A program made the position numbers and the translations under genes. 41,945 nucleotides of DNA from Anaerolineae bacterium (GTDB lineage Bacteria; Chloroflexota; Anaerolineae; Aggregatilineales; Phototrophicaceae), in the NCBI GenBank assembly GCA_019912965.1, contig JAIOHM010000124.1:1-41945 (forward strand). Reading direction: 5' to 3'. This document shows, piece by piece, positions 18,415-26,923 of this stretch; the stretch's first letter is position 1; each line of letters starts with the position of its first letter. The notes beneath the pieces were generated by a model. The model did not search any database, had not been told where the DNA came from, and saw nothing but the letters and a program-made list of their open reading frames with translations.

Positions 18415-19443
18415 TTAGCTGGCTTTCTTTCTTCGTGATCGCGCCTGCCAACGCTGGCTGAAGGTATCAAAGCCGACTGCCAGAAGTAGCACTACACCCA
18501 TTGAAAGCTGCTGCCAGTAGACTGGCACACGCAGCAGGATCATGCCATTATTGATGAAGCCCACAAAAATCAGGCCGAGCAGACCGCCGATGACGGTTCC
18601 CTTGCCGCCGCGCAGGCTGCATCCGCCAATGATGCAGGCAGCGATGATGCGGAGTTCTTCGCCTGTGCCGCTGCCGGGGTCGGCTACTGTGAAGCGCGAG
18701 ACGGATAACACTCCGGCTAAGGCAGCCAACATGGCGGACAGGACATACACGCCGATTTTGACGCGATCCACATTGATGCCGGAGAGCCGCGCGGCTTCTT
18801 CATTGCCGCCGACGTAATAAATCTGGCGGAAGGCCGACGAACGGCGCATCAAAATATCCCCGATCAGGATGGTCAGCAAGGCGATTAAAATCAGGTTGGG
18901 GATTTCCAGCGTTTTGCCCTGACCGTACACCAAAAATTCTTCGGGAAGCCGGGCAATCGGATTGCCTTCGGTGACTGCCAGACTTACCCCGCGCGCAATG
19001 CCAAGCATTCCCAGCGTGGTAATGAAGGGGTTGATCTGAATTTTGGTAATCAGCAGGCCGCTGACTAAACCCGCCAGTAGACCACTACCTAAACCGCAGA
19101 GCATAGCAACTGGAATGGGCAGTTCAGCGCGCAGGGCAAGGGCGGCTGTCACGCCACCCATCGCAAATACCGACCCGACTGATAGATCAAAACCGCCGGA
19201 TACCAGTGCCGCTGTCATCCCGAAAATCATGATGGCGGAAGTGGCGAATCCGAGGCTGATCGCATTCAGGTTCGGGGTGGTGAAAAACCGTCCGGTAATC
19301 AGGTGCAAAACAATCCCGATCACCACAATCATTGCCACCAGAAAAAATTCTCTGGCGCGCAGCAGACGGGATAACATATTCGACGAACGTGTCGTCATTT
19401 CCTGATTTGAAAGCGGGGTGCTCAAGGGTGTTGAAGTCTCCAT
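18415..19443 (-). CDS. Ribose/xylose-type ABC transporter permease (RbsC-like)
   Basis: A 342-residue inner-membrane permease of the BPD_transp_2 class with eight to ten hydrophobic spans, beginning with FFLVAMIVVIGIVLHLITG. Family motifs include SGGFDLSVGSVFAMGG, GLLITKIQINPFITTLGML, the RQIYYVGGNEEAARLSGI loop and GCSLRGGKGTVIGGLLG. It starts eight bases after the ATPase stop. An in-frame ATG at 19398 behind an AGGA is an alternative start that would drop 15 hydrophilic residues. It forms the membrane channel with the ATPase upstream and the Tat-exported binding protein downstream. Confidence 0.93.
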   Translation of the reverse strand: METSTPLSTPLSNQEMTTRSSNMLSRLLRAREFFLVAMIVVIGIVLHLITGRFFTTPNLNAISLGFATSAIMIFGMTAALVSGGFDLSVGSVFAMGGVTAALALRAELPIPVAMLCGLGSGLLAGLVSGLLITKIQINPFITTLGMLGIARGVSLAVTEGNPIARLPEEFLVYGQGKTLEIPNLILIALLTILIGDILMRRSSAFRQIYYVGGNEEAARLSGINVDRVKIGVYVLSAMLAALAGVLSVSRFTVADPGSGTGEELRIIAACIIGGCSLRGGKGTVIGGLLGLIFVGFINNGMILLRVPVYWQQLSMGVVLLLAVGFDTFSQRWQARSRRKKAS

Positions 19444-19451
19444 AAATATAT

Positions 19452-20945
19452 TTACTCGCTTTTCTGGCCGCTGGCGGAACGAATAATTTTTTCTTCGGTG
19501 GCTTCTGCCGCATCGTATTCTGCAAAAATTGCCCCTTCGTGCATGACCAGAATGCGGTCACTCATGCCCAAAATTTCCGGCAGTTCGGATGAAATCATCA
19601 GCACGCCGACTCCGCTTTCTGCCAGTGAACGCAGCAGGAAATGAATCTCTTTCTTCGCGCCAACATCAATGCCGCGAGTAGGTTCATCTACAATCAGGAT
19701 TTTAGGTTGGATAGACAGCCATTTGGCGACGAGGGTTTTCTGCTGGTTGCCACCGCTTAGCCGCTGCACAATTTGTTCGACGCTGGGCGTGCTGACGTTT
19801 AGTTTTTGAACGTACTCCGCAGCCAGCGCATATTCCTTGGCGGGTGAAACGAAGCCATTACTGCTGACGGTTTCGATGACCGCCGCTTCCATATTGAGCT
19901 TGATCGTCATTTCCAGAAATAAGCCGGCAGCTTTACGGTCTTCCGGCAAATAGCCAATTCCCAGTTCGATGGCTTGTTTAGGGGTGTTGATTTCGACCGG
20001 TTTGCCTTCCAGCAGAATTTGGCCCTCGTCGCGTGGATCAGCGCCGAAGATCGCCCGTGCCAGTTCCGTTCGCCCTGAACCGATCAGACCAGCTAAGCCC
20101 AACACTTCACCTCGATAGAGTTTGAAGCTGTTGTGGATGGGGGAGTTGGGCAGGCGAAAGTTCTGCACTTCGAGCAGAGGGTCATCCGTCCGACGGCTTT
20201 TAGGGGGATACATATTGCCCAGTTCGCGCCCGACCATCATGCGGATGATTTCGTCGGTGCTGACTTCGCTGGTATTGCGAGTGCCAACATATTTGCCGTC
20301 TCGCAGGACTGTGACGCGGTCAGATACCGCAAAAATTTCCTTGAGCTTGTGGCTGATGTACAGGATGCCGACTCCGCTTGACGCTAATCGACGCAAAAAC
20401 TCCAGCAGGATTTCGGCTTCGTGGTCGGTCAGGGCGGAGGTGGGTTCGTCCAGAATCAGGACTTTGCAATTTGAGGAGAGGGCTTTGGTGATTTCCACAA
20501 GCTGCTGATTGGCAATTGAGAGGGTTTCAACGGGTGCGCGGGCATCCACCGCGACGTTCAATTGTTGCAGTACCTGTGTCGCATTCTGGAACAGGGTGGC
20601 GAATTTCACCATACCAAAGATGTTGGTGGGCAAGCGTCCGGGATAAATGTTTTCAGCAACTGTCAGAGCAGGTACAAGGCTGAGTTCCTGATGCACAATA
20701 GCGATTCCGAGCGCCAGCGCATCGCCGGGGCTGTTCAGGTGTACGCGGTGTCCCTCGAACCGGATTTCACCCGTATCGGGCGTGCTGACACCCGCCAAGA
20801 TTTTCATCAGGGTACTTTTGCCCGCACCGTTTTCGCCCATGACCGCGTGAATTTCACCGGGCTGTAAATCCAGATGAACGCCATCGAGGGCTAATGTGCC
20901 GGGGAACTGCTTGGTAATTTCGAGCGCTTCAAGTAAAGGTTGCAT
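19452..20945 (-). CDS. Two-domain sugar ABC transporter ATPase (RbsA/XylG/MglA type)
   Basis: A 497-residue tandem ATPase. ATG 20945 gives the normal start MQPLLEALEITKQFPGTLALDG; the frame is open to 21131, but that extension covers the promoter and operator and is not typical. The first domain has Walker A GENGAGKST (K43), a degenerate signature (SIANQQLVEI) and Walker B VLILDEPTSAL. The second has a degenerate Walker A (GLIGSGRTELARAIFG), signature LSGGNQQK and ILIVDEPTRGID. This asymmetry is normal for RbsA/XylG proteins. It is the first gene of the leftward operon and energises uptake of a monosaccharide. Confidence 0.94.
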   Translation of the reverse strand: MQPLLEALEITKQFPGTLALDGVHLDLQPGEIHAVMGENGAGKSTLMKILAGVSTPDTGEIRFEGHRVHLNSPGDALALGIAIVHQELSLVPALTVAENIYPGRLPTNIFGMVKFATLFQNATQVLQQLNVAVDARAPVETLSIANQQLVEITKALSSNCKVLILDEPTSALTDHEAEILLEFLRRLASSGVGILYISHKLKEIFAVSDRVTVLRDGKYVGTRNTSEVSTDEIIRMMVGRELGNMYPPKSRRTDDPLLEVQNFRLPNSPIHNSFKLYRGEVLGLAGLIGSGRTELARAIFGADPRDEGQILLEGKPVEINTPKQAIELGIGYLPEDRKAAGLFLEMTIKLNMEAAVIETVSSNGFVSPAKEYALAAEYVQKLNVSTPSVEQIVQRLSGGNQQKTLVAKWLSIQPKILIVDEPTRGIDVGAKKEIHFLLRSLAESGVGVLMISSELPEILGMSDRILVMHEGAIFAEYDAAEATEEKIIRSASGQKSE

Positions 20946-20989
20946 AAAGTCTGTATCTAAAAAGGTGATGATAATATTGATGGCTACGT

Positions 20990-21013
20990 TTGACTGCATA
21001 CGTATGCAGTCAA
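20990..21013. promoter_or_regulatory. Perfect 24-bp palindromic operator, probably for the LacI regulator at 15119
   Basis: The half-site TTGACTGCATAC is followed directly by its exact reverse complement, giving a 24-bp palindrome with central CG. It starts eight bases downstream of the predicted leftward -10 and ends 45 bases before the ATPase start. This placement and symmetry fit a LacI-family repressor site, and the co-operonic LacI gene is the best candidate. Confidence 0.75.
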
Positions 21014-21021
21014 CAGCGTTC

Positions 21022-21050
21022 AAATTAACATGTTTTGGAATGACTGTCAA
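21022..21050 (-). promoter_or_regulatory. Predicted promoter of the ribose-type transport operon
   Basis: On the minus strand a perfect TTGACA (21050-21045) is followed after 17 bases by TAATTT (21027-21022). The -10 is weak, but the operator at the expected start supports it. It lies back to back with the GntR-controlled promoter at 21095-21123. Confidence 0.55.
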
Positions 21051-21094
21051 GCAATCTGGCTTAAGTGACGAATGTAATCTTTTGAAACTTCTTT

Positions 21095-21123
21095 TTGACA
21101 GGAATTCTTGTTCTCGATACAAT
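21095..21123 (+). promoter_or_regulatory. Promoter of the large catabolic operon (module copy 1)
   Basis: TTGACA (21095-21100) and TACAAT (21118-21123) are separated by exactly 17 bases, close to the sigma-70-type consensus. The 24-bp palindrome at 21130-21153 begins six bases after the -10, covering the start point. The same -10-operator block recurs at 33005-33040. Confidence 0.75.
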
Positions 21124-21129
21124 AGTTGC

Positions 21130-21153
21130 ATACACCCTGTATACAGGGTGTAT
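21130..21153. promoter_or_regulatory. Perfect 24-bp palindromic operator (GntR type, copy 1)
   Basis: The half-site ATACACCCTGTA is followed by its exact reverse complement. The core CTGTATACAG has the GTATAC centre common to GntR/FadR-family sites. An identical palindrome lies at 33017-33040, directly before the GntR/FCD gene. Similarity between the two loci starts at TACAATAG, seven bases before the palindrome in each case, with one difference. Confidence 0.85.
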
Positions 21154-21383
21154 ACTGCTAAAATTAAGATAAAACCGTTTTGTGAATTGTTGTCTTTGTA
21201 ACCTGTTTTTGAGAATCTGAATACTTCCTGCTGTCGGGCATGGCCTGATGGTTTTGCCGTACCAATCGGTTCGTTTTGTATTTTGAAAAAGTGATTGGAG
21301 GATACCTAAACGACATACTCACACATGTGCAAACCCAATACGTTCCGCAAGAGATTGGTTATTGACTGAGGAGCAAATTCAAA
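21154..21383 (+). promoter_or_regulatory. Long 5' leader of the binding-protein gene
   Basis: About 230 bases separate the operator from the ATG at 21384 and contain no credible gene. CCAATC at 21262-21267 could pair with GATTGG at 21293-21298, or with a second GATTGG at about 21353, which would allow alternative folds. A GGAGG at 21297-21301 has no start codon after it. No known riboswitch class was recognised. The true ribosome site is GAGGAGC shortly before the ATG. Confidence 0.35.
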
Positions 21384-22712
21384 ATGCTAAAAAGAACCCG
21401 TATTCTATTTGCACTACTAGCTGTTCTACTTGTTGCGGTGACTGGTCTGGGCAGCGTGGTTGCCCAGGATGTGACCGAACTCACCATTTGGTGGGCGCAG
21501 TGGGATCCCGCGAATTATTTACAGCAGATTGGTAACGATTACGAAGCTGCCACAGGCATCAAGGTCAATGTTGTTCAGACCCCCTGGGGCGATTTCTACA
21601 CCCGTGTCGGTACGGAATGGGCCGCGAAGGGCACATCTTACGATATGATCGTGGGCGACAGCCAGTGGGTTGGTCAAGGTGCTACCCAGGGTCACTATGT
21701 CGATCTGACCGAATTCATGACCAGCAATGGGATTGCGGAAACCGTTACCCCCGCTACCCTGACCTACTACGGTGAATATCCTCAGGGTTCGGGCACTTAC
21801 TATGCTTACCCGACCGAGGGTGATGCCAATGGCTGGGCGTACCGCAAAGACCTGTTTGAAGATGCCCAGAACATGGCCGACTTCGAAGCGGCCTACGGCT
21901 ATCCGCTGGCCATTCCCCAGACATGGGACGAACTGCGCGACATTGCTGAATTCTTCACCCGCCCGGATGATGGTCTGTACGGTATCGCTGTCTACACGCA
22001 GGATGACTATGATGCCATCATCATGGGTTATGAAAATGTGCTGTTCAGCTACGGCGCGGACTGGAAAGATGCTGATAACAACGTTCTGGGTGTAATCAAT
22101 TCCCCGGAAGCGGTCGCCGCGCTGGAAATGTATAAGGAACTGTACACGTTTGCGCCTCCCGGCACCAACGATGCGTTCTTCCAGGAAATGAACGACGCTT
22201 TCGTGAACGGCCAGGCCGCGATGATTATGAACTACTTCGCTTTCTTCCCCGCACTGAACAGTGATGCGAACCCGTTCAAGGATTCGACGGGTTTCTTCGC
22301 TATGCCCGCTGGCCCAACTGGTGAACGCTTTGCGGCGCTGGGCGGTCAGGGTATCAGCGTCAATTCCTATGTTGACGATGCCCGTAAACAGGCTTCACTG
22401 GACTTCATCCAGTGGTTTGCTCAGGAAGATACGCAGAAGCGCTGGGCGGAACTGGGTGGCTACACCTGCAACATCAACGTGTTGGCCTCCGAAGAATTTC
22501 TGACCCAGACTCCGTACAATGCCGCTTTCGCCGAGACCATGACCTTTGTCAAGGACTTCTGGAATATTCCAGAATTCGGTCAACTGCTGGAGCCGGCTGC
22601 CCGTCACCTGAGTGCTGCGGTTGTCGCAGGCACGGAAGACCCACAGACCGCGCTGGACTTGCTGGCGGAAGAACACGATCAGGTTTTGATCGAAGCCGGC
22701 ATCATTGAATAG
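21384..22712 (+). CDS. Extracellular sugar/polyol-binding protein of an ABC transporter (SBP_bac_1 type)
   Basis: A 442-residue exported binding protein. The signal peptide has core RILFALLAVLLVAVTGLGS and a likely cut after VVA. The mature sequence starts DVTELTIWWAQWDPANYLQQI, followed by VQTPWGDFYTRVGTEW and the hinge segment GWAYRKDLFED. Tryptophan- and tyrosine-rich patches such as YYAYPTEGDANGWAYR suit a carbohydrate-stacking site. GAGGAGC lies a suitable distance before the ATG. It is the first gene after the GntR-type operator, followed by a hairpin and two permeases. The two-ATPase transporter resembles bacterial glycerol/polyol systems in layout, so the ligand may be small. Confidence 0.93.
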   Translation: MLKRTRILFALLAVLLVAVTGLGSVVAQDVTELTIWWAQWDPANYLQQIGNDYEAATGIKVNVVQTPWGDFYTRVGTEWAAKGTSYDMIVGDSQWVGQGATQGHYVDLTEFMTSNGIAETVTPATLTYYGEYPQGSGTYYAYPTEGDANGWAYRKDLFEDAQNMADFEAAYGYPLAIPQTWDELRDIAEFFTRPDDGLYGIAVYTQDDYDAIIMGYENVLFSYGADWKDADNNVLGVINSPEAVAALEMYKELYTFAPPGTNDAFFQEMNDAFVNGQAAMIMNYFAFFPALNSDANPFKDSTGFFAMPAGPTGERFAALGGQGISVNSYVDDARKQASLDFIQWFAQEDTQKRWAELGGYTCNINVLASEEFLTQTPYNAAFAETMTFVKDFWNIPEFGQLLEPAARHLSAAVVAGTEDPQTALDLLAEEHDQVLIEAGIIE

Positions 22713-22738
22713 CGTCGAATCTTATTAATGTGTTTGAT

Positions 22739-22771
22739 GAAGGAGAGACGATCCTGTGTCGGCTCTCCTTC
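22739..22771 (+). terminator. Intercistronic hairpin after the binding-protein gene
   Basis: GAAGGAGAG (22739-22747) and CTCTCCTTC (22763-22771) form a perfect 9-bp stem with a 15-base loop between the binding-protein stop and the first permease. The following bases (GTAATATCC) lack a U run, so this is better read as an attenuating or mRNA-protecting hairpin than as a full terminator. Confidence 0.6.
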
Positions 22772-22793
22772 GTAATATCCATTGAGGTTTCCC

Positions 22794-23741
22794 GTGTCCC
22801 AGACGAGTACCGAGTTGAGCACCCTTGACCAGACAGCACCCGCCAGCCGTCAGCCGCGTCGTCGGCAGATGAGCGATTCGCGGATTGTCCAGATTTTCAT
22901 CATCCCTACAATCATCCTGTTGATTTTGATGAATATCTTCCCGCTTATTTACAGTTTGTATCTCAGTTTTACCGATTATTCGGTTATTGAGGATGTCGCC
23001 CCACAGTGGGTTGGACTGCAAAATTATCAAAATATCCTGACTGATGTTCGCTTCTGGCAAAACTTTGCAACTACCGGGCGTTATGCGCTGGTTTCGGTTC
23101 TCCTGGAAACCGTGATTGGCTTTGGGCTGGCGCTGCTGCTGCGACAAAAATTCAAGGGCAGCGGTTTGATTACCACGCTCATTCTGGTGCCGATGATGCT
23201 TTCGCCCATCGTCGTGGCAGTTTTCTGGAAGCTGATGTTTAACCCATCGGTCGGTATTTTTAACTATCTGCTGGGTTTTACGAATATCAATACCTCGCCG
23301 GAGTGGTTGGGCGACCCCAATTTAGCCTTGTGGGCGATTGTGATTGTCGATGTGTGGATGTGGAGTCCGTTTGTCATGCTGCTGTGTCTGGCTGGCTTGA
23401 GCGCCATCCCGGAGTATTTATATGAAGCGGCATCGATTGACCGTGCCAGTGCATGGTTTCAGTTCCGTCGTATTACACTGCCACAGGTTATGCCACTGCT
23501 GCTGATTGCTGTCCTGTTCCGCACGATTGAAGCCTTCAAACAATTTGATCTGGTGATGGGGCTAACGGGCGGCGGCCCCAGCGATATTACCGAGACAGTT
23601 TCCATCCGGCTTTACAAACTGGCCTTTCAAGGTCAATACGATACGGGCATGTCCAGCGCGCTGGCTTATGTCGTGCTGGTCGTCATTATTGCCATCAGTA
23701 ACCTGTATATTCGGGCGCTGAATAAAGCGCGGGGAGCATAA
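22794..23741 (+). CDS. Sugar ABC transporter permease, MalF type
   Basis: A permease of about 315 residues. GTG 22794 is chosen because GAGG (22784-22787) lies six bases upstream; a TTG at 22782 is in frame but overlaps that site. A basic tail (SRQPRRRQ) precedes the first span IVQIFIIPTIILLILMNIF. The coupling loop reads YEAASIDRASAWFQFRRITLP, in which the usual glycine after SID is replaced by arginine (DRAS rather than DGAS). It pairs with the MalG-type permease that starts one base after its stop. Confidence 0.9.
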   Translation: MSQTSTELSTLDQTAPASRQPRRRQMSDSRIVQIFIIPTIILLILMNIFPLIYSLYLSFTDYSVIEDVAPQWVGLQNYQNILTDVRFWQNFATTGRYALVSVLLETVIGFGLALLLRQKFKGSGLITTLILVPMMLSPIVVAVFWKLMFNPSVGIFNYLLGFTNINTSPEWLGDPNLALWAIVIVDVWMWSPFVMLLCLAGLSAIPEYLYEAASIDRASAWFQFRRITLPQVMPLLLIAVLFRTIEAFKQFDLVMGLTGGGPSDITETVSIRLYKLAFQGQYDTGMSSALAYVVLVVIIAISNLYIRALNKARGA

Positions 23742-23742
23742 C

Positions 23743-24732
23743 ATGACTGCTTCACCATCACGCACGCCTGTCAATTATTCAACCCGTGTCGATAAAGTAG
23801 GCAGACGGCCACAAATTGCGGGGGCGATTCGCGCTGTGCTGGCGATCATTATCGCGTTTATCATGCTCATTCCGGTGATCTGGATGGGGATGACCGCTTT
23901 TAAATCGCTGCCGGATGCGGTTTCCGTGCCACCTAAAGTATTTTTCACCCCGTCGCTGGAAGGTTTTGTCAATCTGTTTACGCAGCGGCGTCAGATGACC
24001 AATGAAGAACGGGAAGCCTTTGGTCAACGGACTGACCTGAACTGGGCTGAACAACTGGTGCTGAATCGTGACCAGATGATTATCGGTCAGAGTTTGTTTT
24101 CCAGTCAGCTTATCAATTCGCTGGTGATTGCCGGGGCATCCACCATCATTTCGGTGGTGTTCGCGGTGCTTTCGGCCTATGCCTTCAGCCGATTCAACAT
24201 TCCGGGCAAAGACGATTTGCTGTTCTTCATTCTCAGCCAGCGTATGCTGCCCGCTGTGGTCGTGACCGTGCCCATCTTTTTGATGTATACCCAGCTTGGT
24301 TTGCGGGATACCCACATCGGCATGATCTTGCTGTACACCAGCTTTAACCTTTCGTTTGCCGTCTGGCTATTGAAGGGGTTCATCGACGAAATCCCACAGG
24401 AATATGAAGAAGCCGCGCTGGTGGATGGCTATACCCGGTTACAGGCGTTCCGCAAAATTGTGCTGCCGCAGGCCGTAACGGGCATCGCGGCAACCACTGT
24501 TTTTTCGCTGATTTTCTCGTGGAATGAATACGCCTTCGCGTTGATGCTGACCTCTGACCGCGCCCGGACTGCACCGCCCAGTATCCCGCTTATTCTGGGG
24601 TCGGGTGGTATCGAGTGGTCTACGATTGCCGCCGGGTCACTGCTGTTTCTCATTCCCGTCGTCATCGTCACTTTTGCACTTCGGCAGCATCTCTTGCGCG
24701 GTGTGACCTTTGGCGCGATCCGCAAGGGCTAA
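23743..24732 (+). CDS. Carbohydrate ABC transporter permease, MalG type
   Basis: A 329-residue permease. A GGGAGCAT at the end of the preceding gene provides its ribosome site. The first span is AVLAIIIAFIMLIPVIWMG. A hydrophilic insert of about 50 residues (RRQMTNEEREAFGQRTDLNWAEQ) lies before the second span and is longer than usual. The EAA loop is YEEAALVDGYTRLQAFRKIVLP. Such inserts occur in the polyol/glycerol-like MalG branch as I recall it, in line with the paired ATPases downstream. Confidence 0.9.
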   Translation: MTASPSRTPVNYSTRVDKVGRRPQIAGAIRAVLAIIIAFIMLIPVIWMGMTAFKSLPDAVSVPPKVFFTPSLEGFVNLFTQRRQMTNEEREAFGQRTDLNWAEQLVLNRDQMIIGQSLFSSQLINSLVIAGASTIISVVFAVLSAYAFSRFNIPGKDDLLFFILSQRMLPAVVVTVPIFLMYTQLGLRDTHIGMILLYTSFNLSFAVWLLKGFIDEIPQEYEEAALVDGYTRLQAFRKIVLPQAVTGIAATTVFSLIFSWNEYAFALMLTSDRARTAPPSIPLILGSGGIEWSTIAAGSLLFLIPVVIVTFALRQHLLRGVTFGAIRKG

Positions 24733-24743
24733 GAGACTTCATT

Positions 24744-25844
24744 ATGGCAACCATTCAATTACAGCAAGTCGAAAAGAAATTTGGCGAGGCTTTTGCCGTC
24801 AAGCCGCTGGATTTAACCATTAACAGTGGCGAATTTGTGGTGCTGCTCGGCCCTTCGGGATGCGGCAAGACCACCACGCTGCGAATGATTTCCGGTTTGG
24901 AAGCGGTGACTTCCGGCAATATTCTGTTTGATGGCAAAGATGTGACGTGGCTGCATCCCAGCGAACGGGATATTGCTTTCGTCTTTCAGTTTTTTGCCTT
25001 ATATTCCCACCTGTCCGCCCGTGATAACATCGCTTTCCCGCTGCAAGCGCAGGGGGTTGGCCGCGATGAAATCAAGCAGCGGGTGGCGGAAGTGGCGAAT
25101 ATGCTCAAGATTGAACATTTACTGCAAGCCCGCCCCGGCAGTTTAAGTGGAGGCGATCAGCAGCGGGTGGCGCTTGCGCGGGCATTGGTGCGGCGTCCGG
25201 CAGCCTTCCTGATGGATGAACCGCTTGGCGCGCTGGATGCTGAGTTCCGCGAGTCGATGCGGGCGGAAATCAAACGACTGCACATCGATCAGGGCGCGAC
25301 CACTGCTTATGTCACGCACGATCAGATTGAAGCCATGGCGATGGGCGACAAAATTGTCGTCATGTCTAACGCGGTTGTGCAGCAGGTTGGCACACCCGCT
25401 GATGTGTATCACTATCCCAGCAATCTGTTTGTCGCACGGTTTATCGGCAGCCCCGGCATGAACCTGATCGAGGGCCAGTATGCTGATGGCGTGGTGCATC
25501 TACCTGCTGGCAATAATTACCTGGTGCCGGCAGTCTGGAAATCGGTACTGGAAACACAATTGGGCAGCGATAAACGAGTGATTGTTGGTTTCCGCCCGGA
25601 AGCAGTTCGGGTCGCGCCGGATGCGCCGATCAGTGCATCGAATTATGCGACCGATTTACACGGCGGCTATACCATGCTGCACTTGCAGCTTGACCGCGAC
25701 ACGATTATCCATGCACGGGCAGGACGTGAGATGCGCTACCAGATTGATGATACAGTGCGTTTTGATCTTGATCTGGCGATGGTGCGCTTCTTCCATCCCG
25801 AAACTGAACTGGCTTTGCACACCAACGGGAGCATGTCATCGTGA
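24744..25844 (+). CDS. MalK-like ABC transporter ATPase (first of a pair)
   Basis: A 366-residue ATPase. ATG 24744 begins MATIQLQQVEKKFG; the frame is open further upstream, but that part is a shadow of the permease. Walker A is GPSGCGKTT, the Q-loop VFQFFALYSHL, the signature LSGGDQQRVALARAL, Walker B FLMDEPLGALD and the switch histidine lies in YVTHDQIEA. The C-terminal portion (GFRPEAVRVAPD onward) is a TOBE-type regulatory domain. The Q-loop FFALYSHL departs from the usual YALYPHM. Its stop overlaps the second ATPase start (GTGA), which implies equal synthesis of two different subunits. Confidence 0.93.
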   Translation: MATIQLQQVEKKFGEAFAVKPLDLTINSGEFVVLLGPSGCGKTTTLRMISGLEAVTSGNILFDGKDVTWLHPSERDIAFVFQFFALYSHLSARDNIAFPLQAQGVGRDEIKQRVAEVANMLKIEHLLQARPGSLSGGDQQRVALARALVRRPAAFLMDEPLGALDAEFRESMRAEIKRLHIDQGATTAYVTHDQIEAMAMGDKIVVMSNAVVQQVGTPADVYHYPSNLFVARFIGSPGMNLIEGQYADGVVHLPAGNNYLVPAVWKSVLETQLGSDKRVIVGFRPEAVRVAPDAPISASNYATDLHGGYTMLHLQLDRDTIIHARAGREMRYQIDDTVRFDLDLAMVRFFHPETELALHTNGSMSS

Positions 25845-26899
25845 GCAACATTCGACTGGAAAATATCACCAAGCGCTTTAAGGATATTGTCGCGCTTAAC
25901 GATGTTTCGTTCTCGATTAAAGATGGCGAATTCTTTGTGCTGCTGGGGCCAACAGGCGCGGGCAAAACCACAACCTTGCGCGTCATCGCCGGGTTGGAAA
26001 AGCAGGACAGCGGGCATGTTTATCTGGATGCTGAACTGGCGGATTCGTTCATGCCAGCCGACCGGGATGTGGCGTTTGTGTTTCAGCAGTATTCGCTGTA
26101 CCCCAATATGACGGTCTATGACAATCTGGCGTTCCCGCTGCGTTCCCCGCTGCGGAATCTGCCAGAGGCCGAGGTTAAAGCGCGCATCACGATTGCAGCC
26201 GAAAAATTGCGTATCACACACTTACTTCAACGTAAAACCGCCCGTCTTTCCGGTGGCGAGATGCAGCGTGTTTCAATTGGTCGGGCGATTGTGCGTGAAC
26301 CACGCGCCTTTTTAATGGATGAGCCGCTTTCTAACTTGGATGCCAAGCTGCGGGAATCACTGCGCGTTGAACTGAAGCATATCCAGAAGACGCAGAACAG
26401 CACCACTATCTTTGTGACCCATGACCAGATTGAAGCCCTGACGATGGCCGACCGCATCGCGGTGCTGGATGAAGGTCATATTCTGCAAATCGGCACACCG
26501 CACGATATTTATGACCGCCCTGCGACGACGGTGGTGGCACAGTTGGTAGGGACGCCCAAGATTAACCTGCTGCGGGCTGCACGGCAGAACGGCAGTTTGA
26601 TGATCGAAAACAGCACTCTGCAAGTACCCACGCCGCAGGCCGTCAATATCCCGGAACATCTGCTGATTGGGGTTCGCCCGGAAGACGTGCGCTTAACCCC
26701 CGAAGGTCAGTTTGTCGGGCAGGTATCGCTGGTTGAGCCATTGGGTGTGGAGACCATCATTCACATTCGCATTGGTGGACAAATACTGGTGTGTATTGTC
26801 CCCGGCACGATGTCGCTGCGGATTAATGATGAACTGCGGTTTGATATAACACTGCCGCAACTGCATTTCTTTGATCTGGCACAGGGTGTGCGGCTTTAA
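25841..26899 (+). CDS. MalK-like ABC transporter ATPase (second of a pair)
   Basis: A 352-residue ATPase starting at a GTG that overlaps the previous stop. Walker A is GPTGAGKTT, the Q-loop VFQQYSLYPNM, the signature LSGGEMQRVSIGRAI, Walker B FLMDEPLSNLD and the switch region FVTHDQIEALTMADRI. The C-terminal TOBE-type domain begins around IGVRPEDVRLTPEG. It is clearly different in sequence from the neighbouring ATPase, so the transporter probably uses a heterodimer, as in the GlpST glycerol transporter described in Rhizobium. Either subunit might also serve the ATPase-less permease pair at 5850-7707. Confidence 0.93.
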   Translation: MSNIRLENITKRFKDIVALNDVSFSIKDGEFFVLLGPTGAGKTTTLRVIAGLEKQDSGHVYLDAELADSFMPADRDVAFVFQQYSLYPNMTVYDNLAFPLRSPLRNLPEAEVKARITIAAEKLRITHLLQRKTARLSGGEMQRVSIGRAIVREPRAFLMDEPLSNLDAKLRESLRVELKHIQKTQNSTTIFVTHDQIEALTMADRIAVLDEGHILQIGTPHDIYDRPATTVVAQLVGTPKINLLRAARQNGSLMIENSTLQVPTPQAVNIPEHLLIGVRPEDVRLTPEGQFVGQVSLVEPLGVETIIHIRIGGQILVCIVPGTMSLRINDELRFDITLPQLHFFDLAQGVRL

Positions 26900-26923
26900 A
26901 AATAATTTTAGGAGCAGTTTATT

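Noticed and set aside
20946..21131. N-terminal extension of the two-domain ATPase frame
   Set aside because: It would translate the operator and promoter region, and homologues of this ATPase type begin near the MQPLLEALEITKQF start at 20945.
24615..24743. N-terminal extension of the first ATPase into the MalG-type gene
   Set aside because: The basic, cysteine-containing stretch is a shadow of the permease. MATIQLQQVEKKFG at 24744 is the normal ATPase start.
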